A stretch of 35,118 nucleotides of DNA from Minisyncoccota bacterium (GCA_028716905.1 JAQUOX010000001.1:9820-44937); one strand, 5' to 3'. Shown: positions 1 through 9,059, counted from the first letter of the stretch. Notes: a model not told the origin generated them from the letters alone. Numbers and translations: made by a program.

Positions 1-273
1 GATATTTATGCCGAAATTGCCGTCGAGATAGAAGAAGGAAGTGTGGTTGTCGGAGATATTGCTTTCGCCCACGCTTTAACAAACCACGGTCTTATTCGTG
101 GAAACGTTCAGGAGGTTCGACACGTGAGAAACTTCGGAGAGATCGTGGGGGATATAAAGTACTCTTCGGTGCCGAATAACGGCTGGACCTTGATTTCCGG
201 GAAAGCAAGCAGGCAGGCTCGCATTCTCAATTATCTTGAGCCGAGCTCCTTTGTGTGCGTAACGGAAAAATGA
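1..273 (+). CDS. 3' part of a hypothetical protein (truncated by window edge)
   Basis: Frame 1 is open from base 1 to the TGA at 271-273 (DIYAEIAVEIEEGSVVVGDIAFAHALTNHG...); no family recognised. Confidence 0.55.
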   Translation, partial: DIYAEIAVEIEEGSVVVGDIAFAHALTNHGLIRGNVQEVRHVRNFGEIVGDIKYSSVPNNGWTLISGKASRQARILNYLEPSSFVCVTEK

Positions 274-281
274 TGCATTTA

Positions 282-310
282 TTGCGTCTTTTTTATTGTT
301 CTGGTATAAT
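282..310 (+). promoter_or_regulatory. Sigma70-like promoter of pilin-LamG gene 1
   Basis: TTGCGT (282-287) - 17 nt - TATAAT (305-310), 6 nt before ATG at 317. Confidence 0.6.
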
Positions 311-316
311 AATCTA

Positions 317-1183
317 ATGAATAAATCATTCACTTTAATTGAGATATTGGTGGTTATCGTCATAATCGGAATCCTTTCCGCTTTCATCATCGTTTCCATG
401 GCCGGGGTTTCTTCCAAAGCCACCATTGCCAAGGGCCAGGCGTTTTCAAGCTCTTTGAAGAACGCCCTACTTCTCAATATGATTACTCAATACAAGCTTG
501 ATGGCGATGCCAGCGACAGCTGGGGAAGCCATACCACCGGAACCGTCAACGGAGCTTCTTCTTATTCTTCCTGCATTCAAAGTACTTGCTATAACTTTGA
601 CGGTATAGATGATTACATTGAACTGGTTGATTCTTACGACTTAAGAATGACTACCGGAGGGACCATTTCTGTGTGGATTTATCCGAGAACACTGGGAGAG
701 GCGAGCGCTGGGAGAGTAATTGATAAAAGTACGAGCACTACGGGGGCGAATGGCTACTGTATTTTTTTAGTAGGAAGCAATGCTATTGCTTTTAGAATTA
801 ATGCCGAAGCGTCATATTTAAACTCTTCAAGCGATGCGATAACTCTTAATCAGTGGCAATTAGTAACAGTTACTTTTAATGCCGCTGGAAGAAAAATATA
901 TGTTAATGGGGTTGATAAAACAGCAAGTGGTGGAAGTTTAACAGCATTGCCACCAGACATTGCGGGAGTTGTTACGATTGGAAATCGGGCAGGAGCGACA
1001 GACAGAACTTTTGACGGATACATTGACGAAGTTAGGATATACAATATGGTTGTACCCAGTTCTCAAATCCAACAAAACTATTATTCCGGCCTGAGCAGAT
1101 TATCGGCCAAGAATCAGGTTGATTTTGAAGAATACCGGGCAATGCTGGCAGAATTAAAAGAATCCCTTGTTGTGGATAAATAG
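317..1183 (+). CDS. Type IV pilin-like N-terminus fused to LamG/concanavalin-like domain
   Basis: MNKSFTLIEILVVIVIIGILSAFI prepilin signal (FTLIE); LamG-type text (FDGIDDYIEL, ISVWIYP, YVNG, DGYIDEVRIYN). Start set at 317 instead of the track's 296 because of promoter position and the pilin motif. Confidence 0.85.
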   Translation: MNKSFTLIEILVVIVIIGILSAFIIVSMAGVSSKATIAKGQAFSSSLKNALLLNMITQYKLDGDASDSWGSHTTGTVNGASSYSSCIQSTCYNFDGIDDYIELVDSYDLRMTTGGTISVWIYPRTLGEASAGRVIDKSTSTTGANGYCIFLVGSNAIAFRINAEASYLNSSSDAITLNQWQLVTVTFNAAGRKIYVNGVDKTASGGSLTALPPDIAGVVTIGNRAGATDRTFDGYIDEVRIYNMVVPSSQIQQNYYSGLSRLSAKNQVDFEEYRAMLAELKESLVVDK

Positions 1184-1330
1184 GCTTGATAAAAAGGGGT
1201 ATTCCTTGGTATAATCCATTAAACAAAGAATGGCATAGCTCCATTTTTTGGATAATAAATTAAAGTCGTAATCAATTATTATAAAATTAACAGCTCCTTT
1301 TTCTTTTTATTAAAGAATGGGGGAAAACAT

Positions 1331-2014
1331 ATGGTAGGAGATTGGACAGATATTACTCTTCTGGCTTTGAAAAACGCTTGGGAGAGCATTATTCTCTTTT
1401 TGCCGGAATTATTGGGCGCAATCATCGTCTTCGTTATCGGCTGGATAATCGCCATTTGGATTGGCAGATTGGTGGCCGGCATCTTGAGCAAGGTGATGTT
1501 TGACAAGCTTTTCGAGTCATCTGGCTGGAAAGAAGCCCTGGAAAGAGCGGACATCAAGGTAATGCCGTCAGAATTCATTGGCGCAATCACCAAATGGATT
1601 CTTATCATCATTTTCTTGGTCGTTGCCGCTGATATCCTGGGCTGGGTTGCTTTTGCCGCTTTATTGGCAAAACTGTTGGCCTGGGTACCTAATTTGATTG
1701 TTTCCATCGCCATCTTCATTGTGGCCGTGGTCGTGGCTGACATTCTGGAAAAGATGACCAGAGCCTCAACCAAAAAAATCGGCGTGAGCTTGAACAATTT
1801 CGTGGGAACGGCCGTGAAATGGGCAATATATATCTTTGCCGCCTTCGCCGTCCTTCTTCAGTTGGGAATCGCTCCGGCGATAGTCAACACTTTGGTTATG
1901 GGTTTTGTGGGAATGCTTGCTTTGGCTTTCGGCCTGGCATTCGGATTGGGAGGAAAAGAAACCGCCGGTCGCTTGATTGAAGAAACACGAAAGAAGATGT
2001 CTGACAAAGAATAG
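1331..2014 (+). CDS. TM-helix-repeat / small-conductance mechanosensitive channel-like membrane protein
   Basis: Several hydrophobic helices; glycine-rich C-terminal LAFGLAFGLGGKETAGRLIEE, typical of MscS-related conserved TM-helix proteins. Confidence 0.65.
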   Translation: MVGDWTDITLLALKNAWESIILFLPELLGAIIVFVIGWIIAIWIGRLVAGILSKVMFDKLFESSGWKEALERADIKVMPSEFIGAITKWILIIIFLVVAADILGWVAFAALLAKLLAWVPNLIVSIAIFIVAVVVADILEKMTRASTKKIGVSLNNFVGTAVKWAIYIFAAFAVLLQLGIAPAIVNTLVMGFVGMLALAFGLAFGLGGKETAGRLIEETRKKMSDKE

Positions 2015-2028
2015 TTTGTTTTAAAAGG

Positions 2029-2055
2029 GCGCGCCGTTAAAGCGGCGTGCTTTTT
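2029..2055 (+). terminator. Rho-independent terminator
   Basis: GCGCGCCG-ttaaag-CGGCGTGC stem (8 bp, one G.U) followed by TTTTTG. Confidence 0.8.
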
Positions 2056-2057
2056 GT

Positions 2058-2086
2058 TTGACTCTTTCAAGGTATTTTAGTATATT
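2058..2086 (+). promoter_or_regulatory. alaS promoter
   Basis: TTGACT (2058-2063) - 17 nt - TATATT (2081-2086), 6 nt before ATG 2093. Confidence 0.7.
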
Positions 2087-2092
2087 TATACT

Positions 2093-3898
2093 ATGGAGTC
2101 AGAAGAATTGAGGCAAAAGTTTCTTGATTTTTTTGAAAAAAGAGGGCACTTGATAGTTCCTTCTTCTTCGCTTTTGCCCTCCGACAATTCTGTTTTGTTC
2201 ACTACCGCCGGCATGCAGCAATTTTCTTTGTATTTGGCCGGGGAGAGGGACGTGGTTAAGGATTTCCAATCAAGACATCTGGCCTCCTCCCAGAAATGCT
2301 TCCGGACCGATGACATCGACGAGGTGGGAGACGATACCCATCATACCTTCTTTGAAATGCTCGGCAACTGGTCAATCGGCGAAGACGACAAAGGATATTT
2401 CAAGAAAGGGGCGATTGAATACGCTTTGGAGTTTTTGGTTGACGAACTGGGCCTGGACAAGAACAAACTTTGGGTGACGGTATTCAGGGGAGAGGGAGGC
2501 ATTAAAAGGGACGAGGAAGCGATTGGTATTTGGAAAGAAAACGAAATACCCCTGGACAGGATAAAAGAATTTGACAAAAAGGACAATTTTTGGGGTCCGG
2601 TGGGAGAGACCGGTCCTTGCGGTTCCTGCTCCGAGATATATTACGACCGGGGAGAGGGGTTCGGCTGCGGCCGGTCCGACTGCGGGCCCAATTGCGATTA
2701 TTGCAAAAGATTCGTTGAGATTTGGAACCTTGTTTTTATGGAGTATTTTAAGAACGAAAAAGGGGAATACGAGATTCTGCCCCAAAGGAACATTGATACG
2801 GGCATCGGCTTTGAAAGGCTGGTTTCTTTGCTCCAGGGAAAGGATTCGGCTTACGAATCGGATATTCTCGTTAACGCTGTTTTAAAACTGGAAGAGATAT
2901 CCAAGCTGAAATACCTTGAGAACAAAAAACCCTTTCGCATAATCGTTGACCACGCCAGGGGAGCGGTTTTTCTGGCCAGCGAGGGAATTGTTCCTTCCAA
3001 TGTCTTGCAGGGTTATGTGTTAAGAAGAATCTTGAGAAGAGCCATCCGTTACGGGAAATTGTTGGGAGTGGAGCAGGAATTTTTGGTTCCTTTAATGGAT
3101 TCAATAATTGAAAAATACAAAGGGGTTTATCCAGAGGTTTTTAATAAAAGGGAAGAGATTGTCAGGGCGGTTAAGGAAGAAGAGCTGAAGTTCGAGAAAA
3201 CCCTGCAGAGCGGGTTGGCGATAATAGAGAAGCTGCTCGACTCAAAAAGCGACAAGCGAATAACAGGGGAAGAGTCCTTTGATTTGTATCAAAGCTACGG
3301 CTTCCCTTTGGAGCTGATAGAAGAAATCGCCGAAGAAAAAGGATTTTCCGTTGATAAGAAGGGGTTTAACGAAGCCCTGGCAAAGCATCAGGAGATTTCC
3401 CGGGCCGGAGTGGAAAAGAAGTTCGGGGGCGTGGGAAAAGAGGGCGGAGAGAAGGAAGCCGGATTGCATACCGCCACCCATCTTTTGCACAGCGCCTTGA
3501 GGAATGTTCTGGGAGAGCACGTTCAGCAAATGGGCTCGGATATTACTCCGGAGAGATTGAGGTTTGACTTCAAGCATCCTCAAAAATTGACCGAAGAAGA
3601 GAAAGAAAAGATTCAAGAATTGGTGAATCAGAAAATCAAACAAGAAATGGAAGTAAAGAAAGAAGAAATGGCCTTGGTTCGGGCTTTAGAATCTGGCGCT
3701 TTGGCTTTTTTCAAGGAGAAATATCCGGAAACCGTGTTTGTCTGGACCATCTATGACCCGAAAACGGGCGAAGTTTTCTCCAAAGAAATCTGCGCCGGCC
3801 CTCACGTCCAGAGCTTGAAAGATTTGGGAAATTTTGAGATTATCAAAGAAGAGAGTTCAAGCGCGGGGATAAGAAGAATAAAGGCGATATTAAAATGA
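2093..3898 (+). CDS. alaS: Alanyl-tRNA synthetase, reduced form (601 aa)
   Basis: N-terminal MESEELRQKFLDFFEKRGHLIVPSSSLLP; FFEMLGNWSIG; editing-site HTATHLLH and CAGPH. Much shorter than the ~875 aa canonical enzyme. Confidence 0.95.
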   Translation: MESEELRQKFLDFFEKRGHLIVPSSSLLPSDNSVLFTTAGMQQFSLYLAGERDVVKDFQSRHLASSQKCFRTDDIDEVGDDTHHTFFEMLGNWSIGEDDKGYFKKGAIEYALEFLVDELGLDKNKLWVTVFRGEGGIKRDEEAIGIWKENEIPLDRIKEFDKKDNFWGPVGETGPCGSCSEIYYDRGEGFGCGRSDCGPNCDYCKRFVEIWNLVFMEYFKNEKGEYEILPQRNIDTGIGFERLVSLLQGKDSAYESDILVNAVLKLEEISKLKYLENKKPFRIIVDHARGAVFLASEGIVPSNVLQGYVLRRILRRAIRYGKLLGVEQEFLVPLMDSIIEKYKGVYPEVFNKREEIVRAVKEEELKFEKTLQSGLAIIEKLLDSKSDKRITGEESFDLYQSYGFPLELIEEIAEEKGFSVDKKGFNEALAKHQEISRAGVEKKFGGVGKEGGEKEAGLHTATHLLHSALRNVLGEHVQQMGSDITPERLRFDFKHPQKLTEEEKEKIQELVNQKIKQEMEVKKEEMALVRALESGALAFFKEKYPETVFVWTIYDPKTGEVFSKEICAGPHVQSLKDLGNFEIIKEESSSAGIRRIKAILK

Positions 3899-5124
3899 AA
3901 AAAATATACGACATCCTTCCGCCCGATATGGCGGAAAAAGAATTAAAGCCGAGAGAAGAGCCGATTAAGAAAGCGAAAAAGAGAATCAAATTTTCCCTTA
4001 AGTGGATCGGGGGGATTGTTTTGGTTTTGCTTTTGGCCGCTTTTTTCGTTGAGGGCAGGTCTGAAGTGACCATTTATCCCAAGACAAACGAGATTGGCGG
4101 GGAAGAAACAGTCACGGCCAGTTTACAGCAAGGGGCCTTGGACGAGGAGAACAAAATCATCCCGGCCATTGTTTTTTCCAACATTCTGGAAGTGAGCGAC
4201 AGTTATTCGGCCACGGGCAAGACCGACAAGGACAAGAAAGCCAAAGCAGTGATAAGGGTGTTCAACAAATACAAGCCGGAGAAATCCCTGACTCTAATCA
4301 AGGGAACGAGGTTTCTTTCCGTTCCCGGAGAGCTGATTTACCGGGCCATTGGCGCTTTCACCATTCCTCAGGCCAAAACAATAGACGGGAAATTTACCCC
4401 CGGTTATGTGGATGTTGAGGTGGAAGCTGATGAAGCCGGAGAAAATTACAATCTCTCCTCGGCCACTTTTTCCGTGCCCGGACTGAGCGGCACCGAGTAT
4501 TATTCGAGCATCTGGGCGGAAACCATAAATCCCATTGAGGGAGGGTTCAAGGCGGAGGTGAGCGTGGTTTTGGAAAAAGACATTGAAAACGCCCAAGCGG
4601 CCTTCAGGGAAAAGTTCTTGGCCCAAGGGAAGGAAGAGCTGAAAAATAGCATGCCTGCCAACTATATTTTCTTTGAAGAAAAGTTTGTTTCCGAGGTCAG
4701 CAACATGACTCTCAGCGCCAAAAAAGGAGAAGAAGTCGCTTCTTTCAGCGTTTCCGGCAAAATCAGGACGGAAACAGAGGTTTTTAGAAAGGAGGATTTG
4801 GAAACATTATTGACCGATAGCATTAAAAATCTGACTTCGGAAACGAAAAAGCTTGTTCCCGGCAGTTTGAGCTACGAAATTATTGAAAAAAAGAGCAAAG
4901 GGGAAGACGGCTTGGAACTCAAAGTTTCTTTTGCGGCAAAGACCTATTGGCTTCCCGAAGACGCTTTTCTTCTGCAGAACATTTTGGGAAAGAACAAGGA
5001 TTACGCCATCTCTTTGCTGGAGGGCCTGCCCGAGGTGGAGAGGGCGGAAATAAAGCTCGTTCCTTTTTGGAAAACCAGTAATCCAAGCAATAAAGACAAG
5101 GTGGAAGTCAAATTAGGATTCTAG
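3895..5124 (+). CDS. Single-pass membrane protein with baseplate-J-like extracellular region
   Basis: One TM (WIGGIVLVLLLAAFFVEG) then beta-rich region with GYVDVEVEADEAGENYNL, which resembles baseplate J-like domains; family call is inference. Confidence 0.5.
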   Translation: MKKIYDILPPDMAEKELKPREEPIKKAKKRIKFSLKWIGGIVLVLLLAAFFVEGRSEVTIYPKTNEIGGEETVTASLQQGALDEENKIIPAIVFSNILEVSDSYSATGKTDKDKKAKAVIRVFNKYKPEKSLTLIKGTRFLSVPGELIYRAIGAFTIPQAKTIDGKFTPGYVDVEVEADEAGENYNLSSATFSVPGLSGTEYYSSIWAETINPIEGGFKAEVSVVLEKDIENAQAAFREKFLAQGKEELKNSMPANYIFFEEKFVSEVSNMTLSAKKGEEVASFSVSGKIRTETEVFRKEDLETLLTDSIKNLTSETKKLVPGSLSYEIIEKKSKGEDGLELKVSFAAKTYWLPEDAFLLQNILGKNKDYAISLLEGLPEVERAEIKLVPFWKTSNPSNKDKVEVKLGF

Positions 5125-5177
5125 TTCCCTTGACCAAAAGCGGAATTTCTGATAATGTTTTATTATCTCAAAATTAA

Positions 5178-5399
5178 ATGACGAAAAAGGAAGATAAAAT
5201 CAAGAAAGAGGGGACAGTAACAGAAAGTCTGCCAGATGGTTTTTTTAGGGTTCAAATGGAAGATGGCTCGGAAATTTTGGCCCATTTGGCCGGAAAACTA
5301 AGAATCTATAAGATTAAAGTCCTTGCCGGAGACAAGGTTACTGTTGAATTGACTCCTTATGACAAAAGACGAGGAAGAATCGTTTTTAGAAAGAAATAA
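5178..5399 (+). CDS. infA: Translation initiation factor IF-1
   Basis: [73 protein letters not shown]. Confidence 0.95.
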   Translation: MTKKEDKIKKEGTVTESLPDGFFRVQMEDGSEILAHLAGKLRIYKIKVLAGDKVTVELTPYDKRRGRIVFRKK

Positions 5400-5401
5400 T
5401 C

Positions 5402-5521
5402 ATGAAAGTCAGACCATCGGTTAAAAAAATTTGCAAAGATTGCAAAATCGTCAAAAGAGAAGGACGAATTTATGTGGTTTGCAAAAAAAACCCGAAACAT
5501 AAACAAAGACAAGGAGCGTAA
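5402..5521 (+). CDS. rpmJ: 50S ribosomal protein L36 (not in supplied ORF track)
   Basis: Translated by eye: [40 protein letters not shown]-x2-C ... C ... H zinc pattern, infA-rpmJ-rpsM synteny. Confidence 0.95.
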   Translation: MKVRPSVKKICKDCKIVKREGRIYVVCKKNPKHKQRQGA

Positions 5522-5533
5522 TATGTTAAATTT

Positions 5534-5923
5534 ATGGCCAGAGTCGCAGGTGTAAACATACCAGACGAAAAAGCATTAGCCATCGGTCTCACGTATATTT
5601 ACGGGATTGGTTTGTCTTTGAGTAAGAAAATTATAGCTCAGGCCAAGATTGACCCGAAAAAGAAAGTAAAAGAGCTGTCTTCCGAAGAGCTGAATGCCCT
5701 GAAGCAGGTTATTGAAAAGAACCACAAGGTGGAGGGAGAACTGAAAAGGGAAGTCATAGTGAACATTAAAAGGCTGAAGGATATTTCTTCCTGGAGAGGA
5801 GCAAGGCACGCCAAGGGCCTGCCGGTAAGAGGCCAGACCACCAGAATAAACAGCCGTACCGTGAGAGGGAACGTGAGGAAAACAGTCGGTTCGGGAAGAA
5901 AAGCTCCTCCTTCGCCTAAATAA
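5534..5923 (+). CDS. rpsM: 30S ribosomal protein S13
   Basis: MARVAGVNIPDEKALAIGLTYIYGIG; RGARHAKGLPVRGQTTRINSRTVRG. Confidence 0.97.
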   Translation: MARVAGVNIPDEKALAIGLTYIYGIGLSLSKKIIAQAKIDPKKKVKELSSEELNALKQVIEKNHKVEGELKREVIVNIKRLKDISSWRGARHAKGLPVRGQTTRINSRTVRGNVRKTVGSGRKAPPSPK

Positions 5924-5929
5924 TAAACT

Positions 5930-6379
5930 ATGGGAAAAAAACACGTTATTGCCAAAAGTGAAGAAGAGATGATCAAGGAGGGCGAAGCAGTTGAGAAAGC
6001 CCTGGGAAAAGACGTCAAGGTTTCAAAAACTTCGGGCCGGGAAGCCAGGCTTTATATTTTTAGCTCTTACAACAATACGATTATCAGTTTGGCTGATTTA
6101 AACGGCAATGTTTTGTCTTCCCGTTCGGCCGGCAGAATCGGATTCAAGGGAACGAAAAAGTCAACCCCTTTCGCCGCCTCCAAGACGGCCGAAGCCCTGG
6201 GCCAGATGGCCGAGAAAATGGGAGTCAAAAAAATTCACGTTGTCATGAAAGGAATCGGCTCGGGAAGAGATTCGGCTTTAAGGTCGATTGCCAACCAGGG
6301 GTTTGAGATTTTATCAATCAAGGACGCTACGCCCATTCCTCATAACGGTTGCCGTCCTCCTAAGCCAAGAAGATTGTAA
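5930..6379 (+). CDS. rpsK: 30S ribosomal protein S11
   Basis: IFSSYNNTIISLADLNGNVLSSRSAG; GIGSGRDSALRSIANQG; IPHNGCRPPKPRRL. Confidence 0.97.
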   Translation: MGKKHVIAKSEEEMIKEGEAVEKALGKDVKVSKTSGREARLYIFSSYNNTIISLADLNGNVLSSRSAGRIGFKGTKKSTPFAASKTAEALGQMAEKMGVKKIHVVMKGIGSGRDSALRSIANQGFEILSIKDATPIPHNGCRPPKPRRL

Positions 6380-6380
6380 T

Positions 6381-7010
6381 ATGAACACAAAAAAGTGTAA
6401 ATCTTGCAGAAGGTTGGGCGAAAAGCTTTTCTTGAAAGGCGATCGCTGCACGTCAGCCAAGTGCGCCATGGTGAAAAGAGCTTTTCCTCCGGGACAAAAA
6501 CCCAAGAAAAGAAGGGGCAGTTTTTCCGAATACGGCAAAGAATTGAGAGAAAAGCAGAAAATGAAGAAGTGGTATAATTTAAGCGAATCCCAAATAAAAA
6601 AATATGTTCAAGGAGTGGCGGAGAAAAGAGGAAGGGTGGAAAACGTGGCCGATGCCCTTATTCAAAAAATGGAAAGCCGACTGGATAACATAATTTTCCG
6701 TTTGGGCTGGGCCAAATCCAGAGCTCAGGCCTCCAAGCTCGTTTCTCACGGCCATTTCACGGTTAACAACAGAAAAGTGGACATTCCCTCTTATGAAGTA
6801 AAGACAGGGGACGTCATTTCCCTGAGGCCCGGCTCTAGAAAGAAAGAGCCGTTAAAGGATTTGGAGGCAATAATGAAAAATTACAAATTGCCCGAATGGC
6901 TTGCTTTTGACAAAGACAAAGGAGAAGGCAAGGTTGTAAGAAAACCCACTGCAGAAGAAGTTCAGCTGCCGGTGGAAATCGCCACTCTTTTTGAGTATTA
7001 TTCAAGATAA
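6381..7010 (+). CDS. rpsD: 30S ribosomal protein S4 (Cys-containing N-terminus)
   Basis: MNTKKCKSCRRLGEKLFLKGDRCTSAKC...; S4 domain MESRLDNIIFRLGWAKSRAQASKLVSHGHF. Start at 6381, not the track's 6288. Confidence 0.95.
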   Translation: MNTKKCKSCRRLGEKLFLKGDRCTSAKCAMVKRAFPPGQKPKKRRGSFSEYGKELREKQKMKKWYNLSESQIKKYVQGVAEKRGRVENVADALIQKMESRLDNIIFRLGWAKSRAQASKLVSHGHFTVNNRKVDIPSYEVKTGDVISLRPGSRKKEPLKDLEAIMKNYKLPEWLAFDKDKGEGKVVRKPTAEEVQLPVEIATLFEYYSR

Positions 7011-7026
7011 TAATTAAAAAAGCATT

Positions 7027-7779
7027 ATGATTCCATTGCCAACTTCAATTAAAAGCAGGAAGACCGCGGACAATTGCGAGGTCTTTGAAATAGAGTCGCT
7101 TTATCCGGGCTATGGGGTAACGATAGGAAACGCTTTAAGAAGGGTTCTTTTGTCTTCTTTAAATGGCGCGGCAGTGACCGAAGTGAAAATCAAGGGAGCG
7201 CCGCACGAATTTTCCACCCTTTCGGGCATAAAAGAGGATATTTTGCACGTTTTGATGAATCTGAAGCAGCTGAGATTCAAGATGTTCAGCGAGGAGCCCC
7301 AGACAGCCGTTCTTAAAATTAAAGGAGAGAAAGAAGCGACCGGCAAGGACTTTGAATTCTCTCCCGAATTAAGGTTGGCCAATCCCGATTTGCACATTGC
7401 CCAGCTGACCGACAAAAGCTCTGAGCTGGAAATCGAGATAAAGATTGAGAAAGGCGTGGGTTACGTTTTTCAGGAAGAATCCAAAGAAAAAAAAGGAATC
7501 GGAGTGATTGGATTGGACGCGGCCTTTACTCCCGTTGTCAGGGCCAATTACGTGGTGGAGAACATGAGGGTCGGAAAAAGGACTGATTTTGAGAAAGTTT
7601 CTCTGGAAATTGAGACTGACGGCACCATCTCTCCCAAAGAGGCCCTTAAAGAATCGTTAAGTATTTTGATTTCCCACCTCGGCTTTTTGGACAGCGAAAT
7701 CCAGATAGAAAAAGAGGAAGTAACGGAAACTCCAACCAAGAAGAAGACGACCAAGAAAACAACCAAGAAGAAAAAATAG
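7027..7779 (+). CDS. rpoA: RNA polymerase alpha subunit, N-terminal domain only
   Basis: LYPGYGVTIGNALRRVLLSSLNGAAVTEVKIKGAPHEFSTLSGIKEDILHVLMNLK; protein ends after LISHLGFLDSEI plus Lys/Thr tail. Confidence 0.95.
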   Translation: MIPLPTSIKSRKTADNCEVFEIESLYPGYGVTIGNALRRVLLSSLNGAAVTEVKIKGAPHEFSTLSGIKEDILHVLMNLKQLRFKMFSEEPQTAVLKIKGEKEATGKDFEFSPELRLANPDLHIAQLTDKSSELEIEIKIEKGVGYVFQEESKEKKGIGVIGLDAAFTPVVRANYVVENMRVGKRTDFEKVSLEIETDGTISPKEALKESLSILISHLGFLDSEIQIEKEEVTETPTKKKTTKKTTKKKK

Positions 7780-7782
7780 TTT

Positions 7783-8130
7783 ATGAATAAGCAAAAAAAA
7801 GGAAGAAAACTTCACCGGAAAAGAGATGTCAGAAAAGCGTTGCTGAAAACAATGGCTACTTCTTTGATTCTTAAAGGAAAAATCAAGACCACCGAAGCCA
7901 AAGCCAAGGAGCTTTCTCCTTTTATTGAAAAGAAAATCACCAAAGCCAAAAAAGGAGGCGTGGCCACATTGAGATATCTGAGGACGTTCTTTTCGGAAAA
8001 GACGGCCAAAAAGCTGATGGAGGAAATAGTGCCCAAATACCAGGAAAGGAAAGGAGGCTATACCAGGATTGTCAGGACGGGAAAAAGGAAATCAGACAGT
8101 TCGAAAATGGCGATAATAGAATTAATTTAA
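7783..8130 (+). CDS. rplQ: 50S ribosomal protein L17
   Basis: KLHRKRDVRKALLKTMATSLILKGKIKTTEAKAKEL...YTRIVRTGKRKSDSSKMAIIEL. Confidence 0.95.
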   Translation: MNKQKKGRKLHRKRDVRKALLKTMATSLILKGKIKTTEAKAKELSPFIEKKITKAKKGGVATLRYLRTFFSEKTAKKLMEEIVPKYQERKGGYTRIVRTGKRKSDSSKMAIIELI

Positions 8131-8134
8131 CGAC

Positions 8135-8497
8135 ATGGAAAAGGCAAAAAGCAAAAAAGAAACGCACGTCATTGACGCCAAAGGCAAGGTCTTGGGACGG
8201 TTGGCTTCCCAAGTGGCTTTGATTTTGCAGGGAAAGACCAGCCCGGATTATATGCCCAACAAGGACAAAGAAGTTTTTGTGGTCGTGAAAAATGCGGAGA
8301 AGATAAAGCTTACGGGCAGAAAAATGGAAGACAAAACGTATTTCCGCCACTCCGGTTATCTGGGGGGGGAAAGGCATGTTCCGGCCAAAGAAATATTTGA
8401 AAGAAAGCCGGGAGAACTTTTAGTCATGGCCGTTTCCGGCATGCTTCCCAAAAACAGATTGCGAGACAGAAGATTAAAAAGAATTAAATTTGAGTAA
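8135..8497 (+). CDS. rplM: 50S ribosomal protein L13
   Basis: HVIDAKGKVLGRLASQVALILQGK...YFRHSGYLGGE...VSGMLPKNRLRDRRLKRIKFE. Confidence 0.95.
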   Translation: MEKAKSKKETHVIDAKGKVLGRLASQVALILQGKTSPDYMPNKDKEVFVVVKNAEKIKLTGRKMEDKTYFRHSGYLGGERHVPAKEIFERKPGELLVMAVSGMLPKNRLRDRRLKRIKFE

Positions 8498-8500
8498 GAT

Positions 8501-9025
8501 ATGGTTAAAGAAAAAGCCAAAGCCAAAGCCAAGCCGACAAAAAAGAAAGCGCCGGTGAAAAAAAAGAAAGCGCCGGTGAAAAAAGCAGTCAAGCCCAAAA
8601 AAGAAGAGAAACCCGAAGCCGCACCTAAGATTCGCGCCGAATATTTTGAAGGAACGGGAAGAAGAAAAACGTCCGTGGCCCGGGTCCGCCTTTATAATAA
8701 AAAGAGCGGTTTGGTGACAATAAACGATAAAAAGCTGGAGGAATATTTTCCGACCGAGGCCTTGCAAAAAACAGCCCTTTCCGCCCTGGACAAGATGAAG
8801 TCCTTGGACCGGTTTGAAGTGAGGGTCGTGGTCAGGGGAGGAGGAATCAATTCCCAGGCCGAAGCAATCAGGCACGGAATTGCCAGGGCCCTGGTGGTTT
8901 CCAATGCGGAATACAAAAAGAGATTGAAGAAATCCGGATTCCTGACCAGGGATTCAAGAATGAAAGAGAGAAAGAAGTTCGGATTGAAAAGAGCGAGGAG
9001 AGCGCCTCAATGGTCGAAACGTTAA
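8501..9025 (+). CDS. rpsI: 30S ribosomal protein S9 with Lys/Ala/Pro-rich N-terminal extension
   Basis: YFEGTGRRKTSVARVRL ... VRGGGINSQAEAIRHGIARALV ... LTRDSRMKERKKFGLKRARRAPQWSKR. Confidence 0.95.
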   Translation: MVKEKAKAKAKPTKKKAPVKKKKAPVKKAVKPKKEEKPEAAPKIRAEYFEGTGRRKTSVARVRLYNKKSGLVTINDKKLEEYFPTEALQKTALSALDKMKSLDRFEVRVVVRGGGINSQAEAIRHGIARALVVSNAEYKKRLKKSGFLTRDSRMKERKKFGLKRARRAPQWSKR

Positions 9026-9035
9026 TACGTAAAAG

Positions 9036-9057
9036 CACACCCTCAGGGGTGTGTTTT
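9036..9057. terminator. Bidirectional terminator between convergent rpsI and PEGA gene
   Basis: AAAAG-CACACCC-tcag-GGGTGTG-TTTT: 7-bp stem with A run on the left and T run on the right. Confidence 0.8.
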
Positions 9058-9059
9058 GA

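Noticed and set aside
2371-2785. Minus-strand and alternate-frame ORFs over alaS
   Set aside because: Shadow ORFs of a conserved synthetase; no domain or promoter support.
6288-6380. Upstream extension of rpsD from 6288
   Set aside because: Overlaps rpsK out of frame; S4 begins MNTKKCKSC at 6381.
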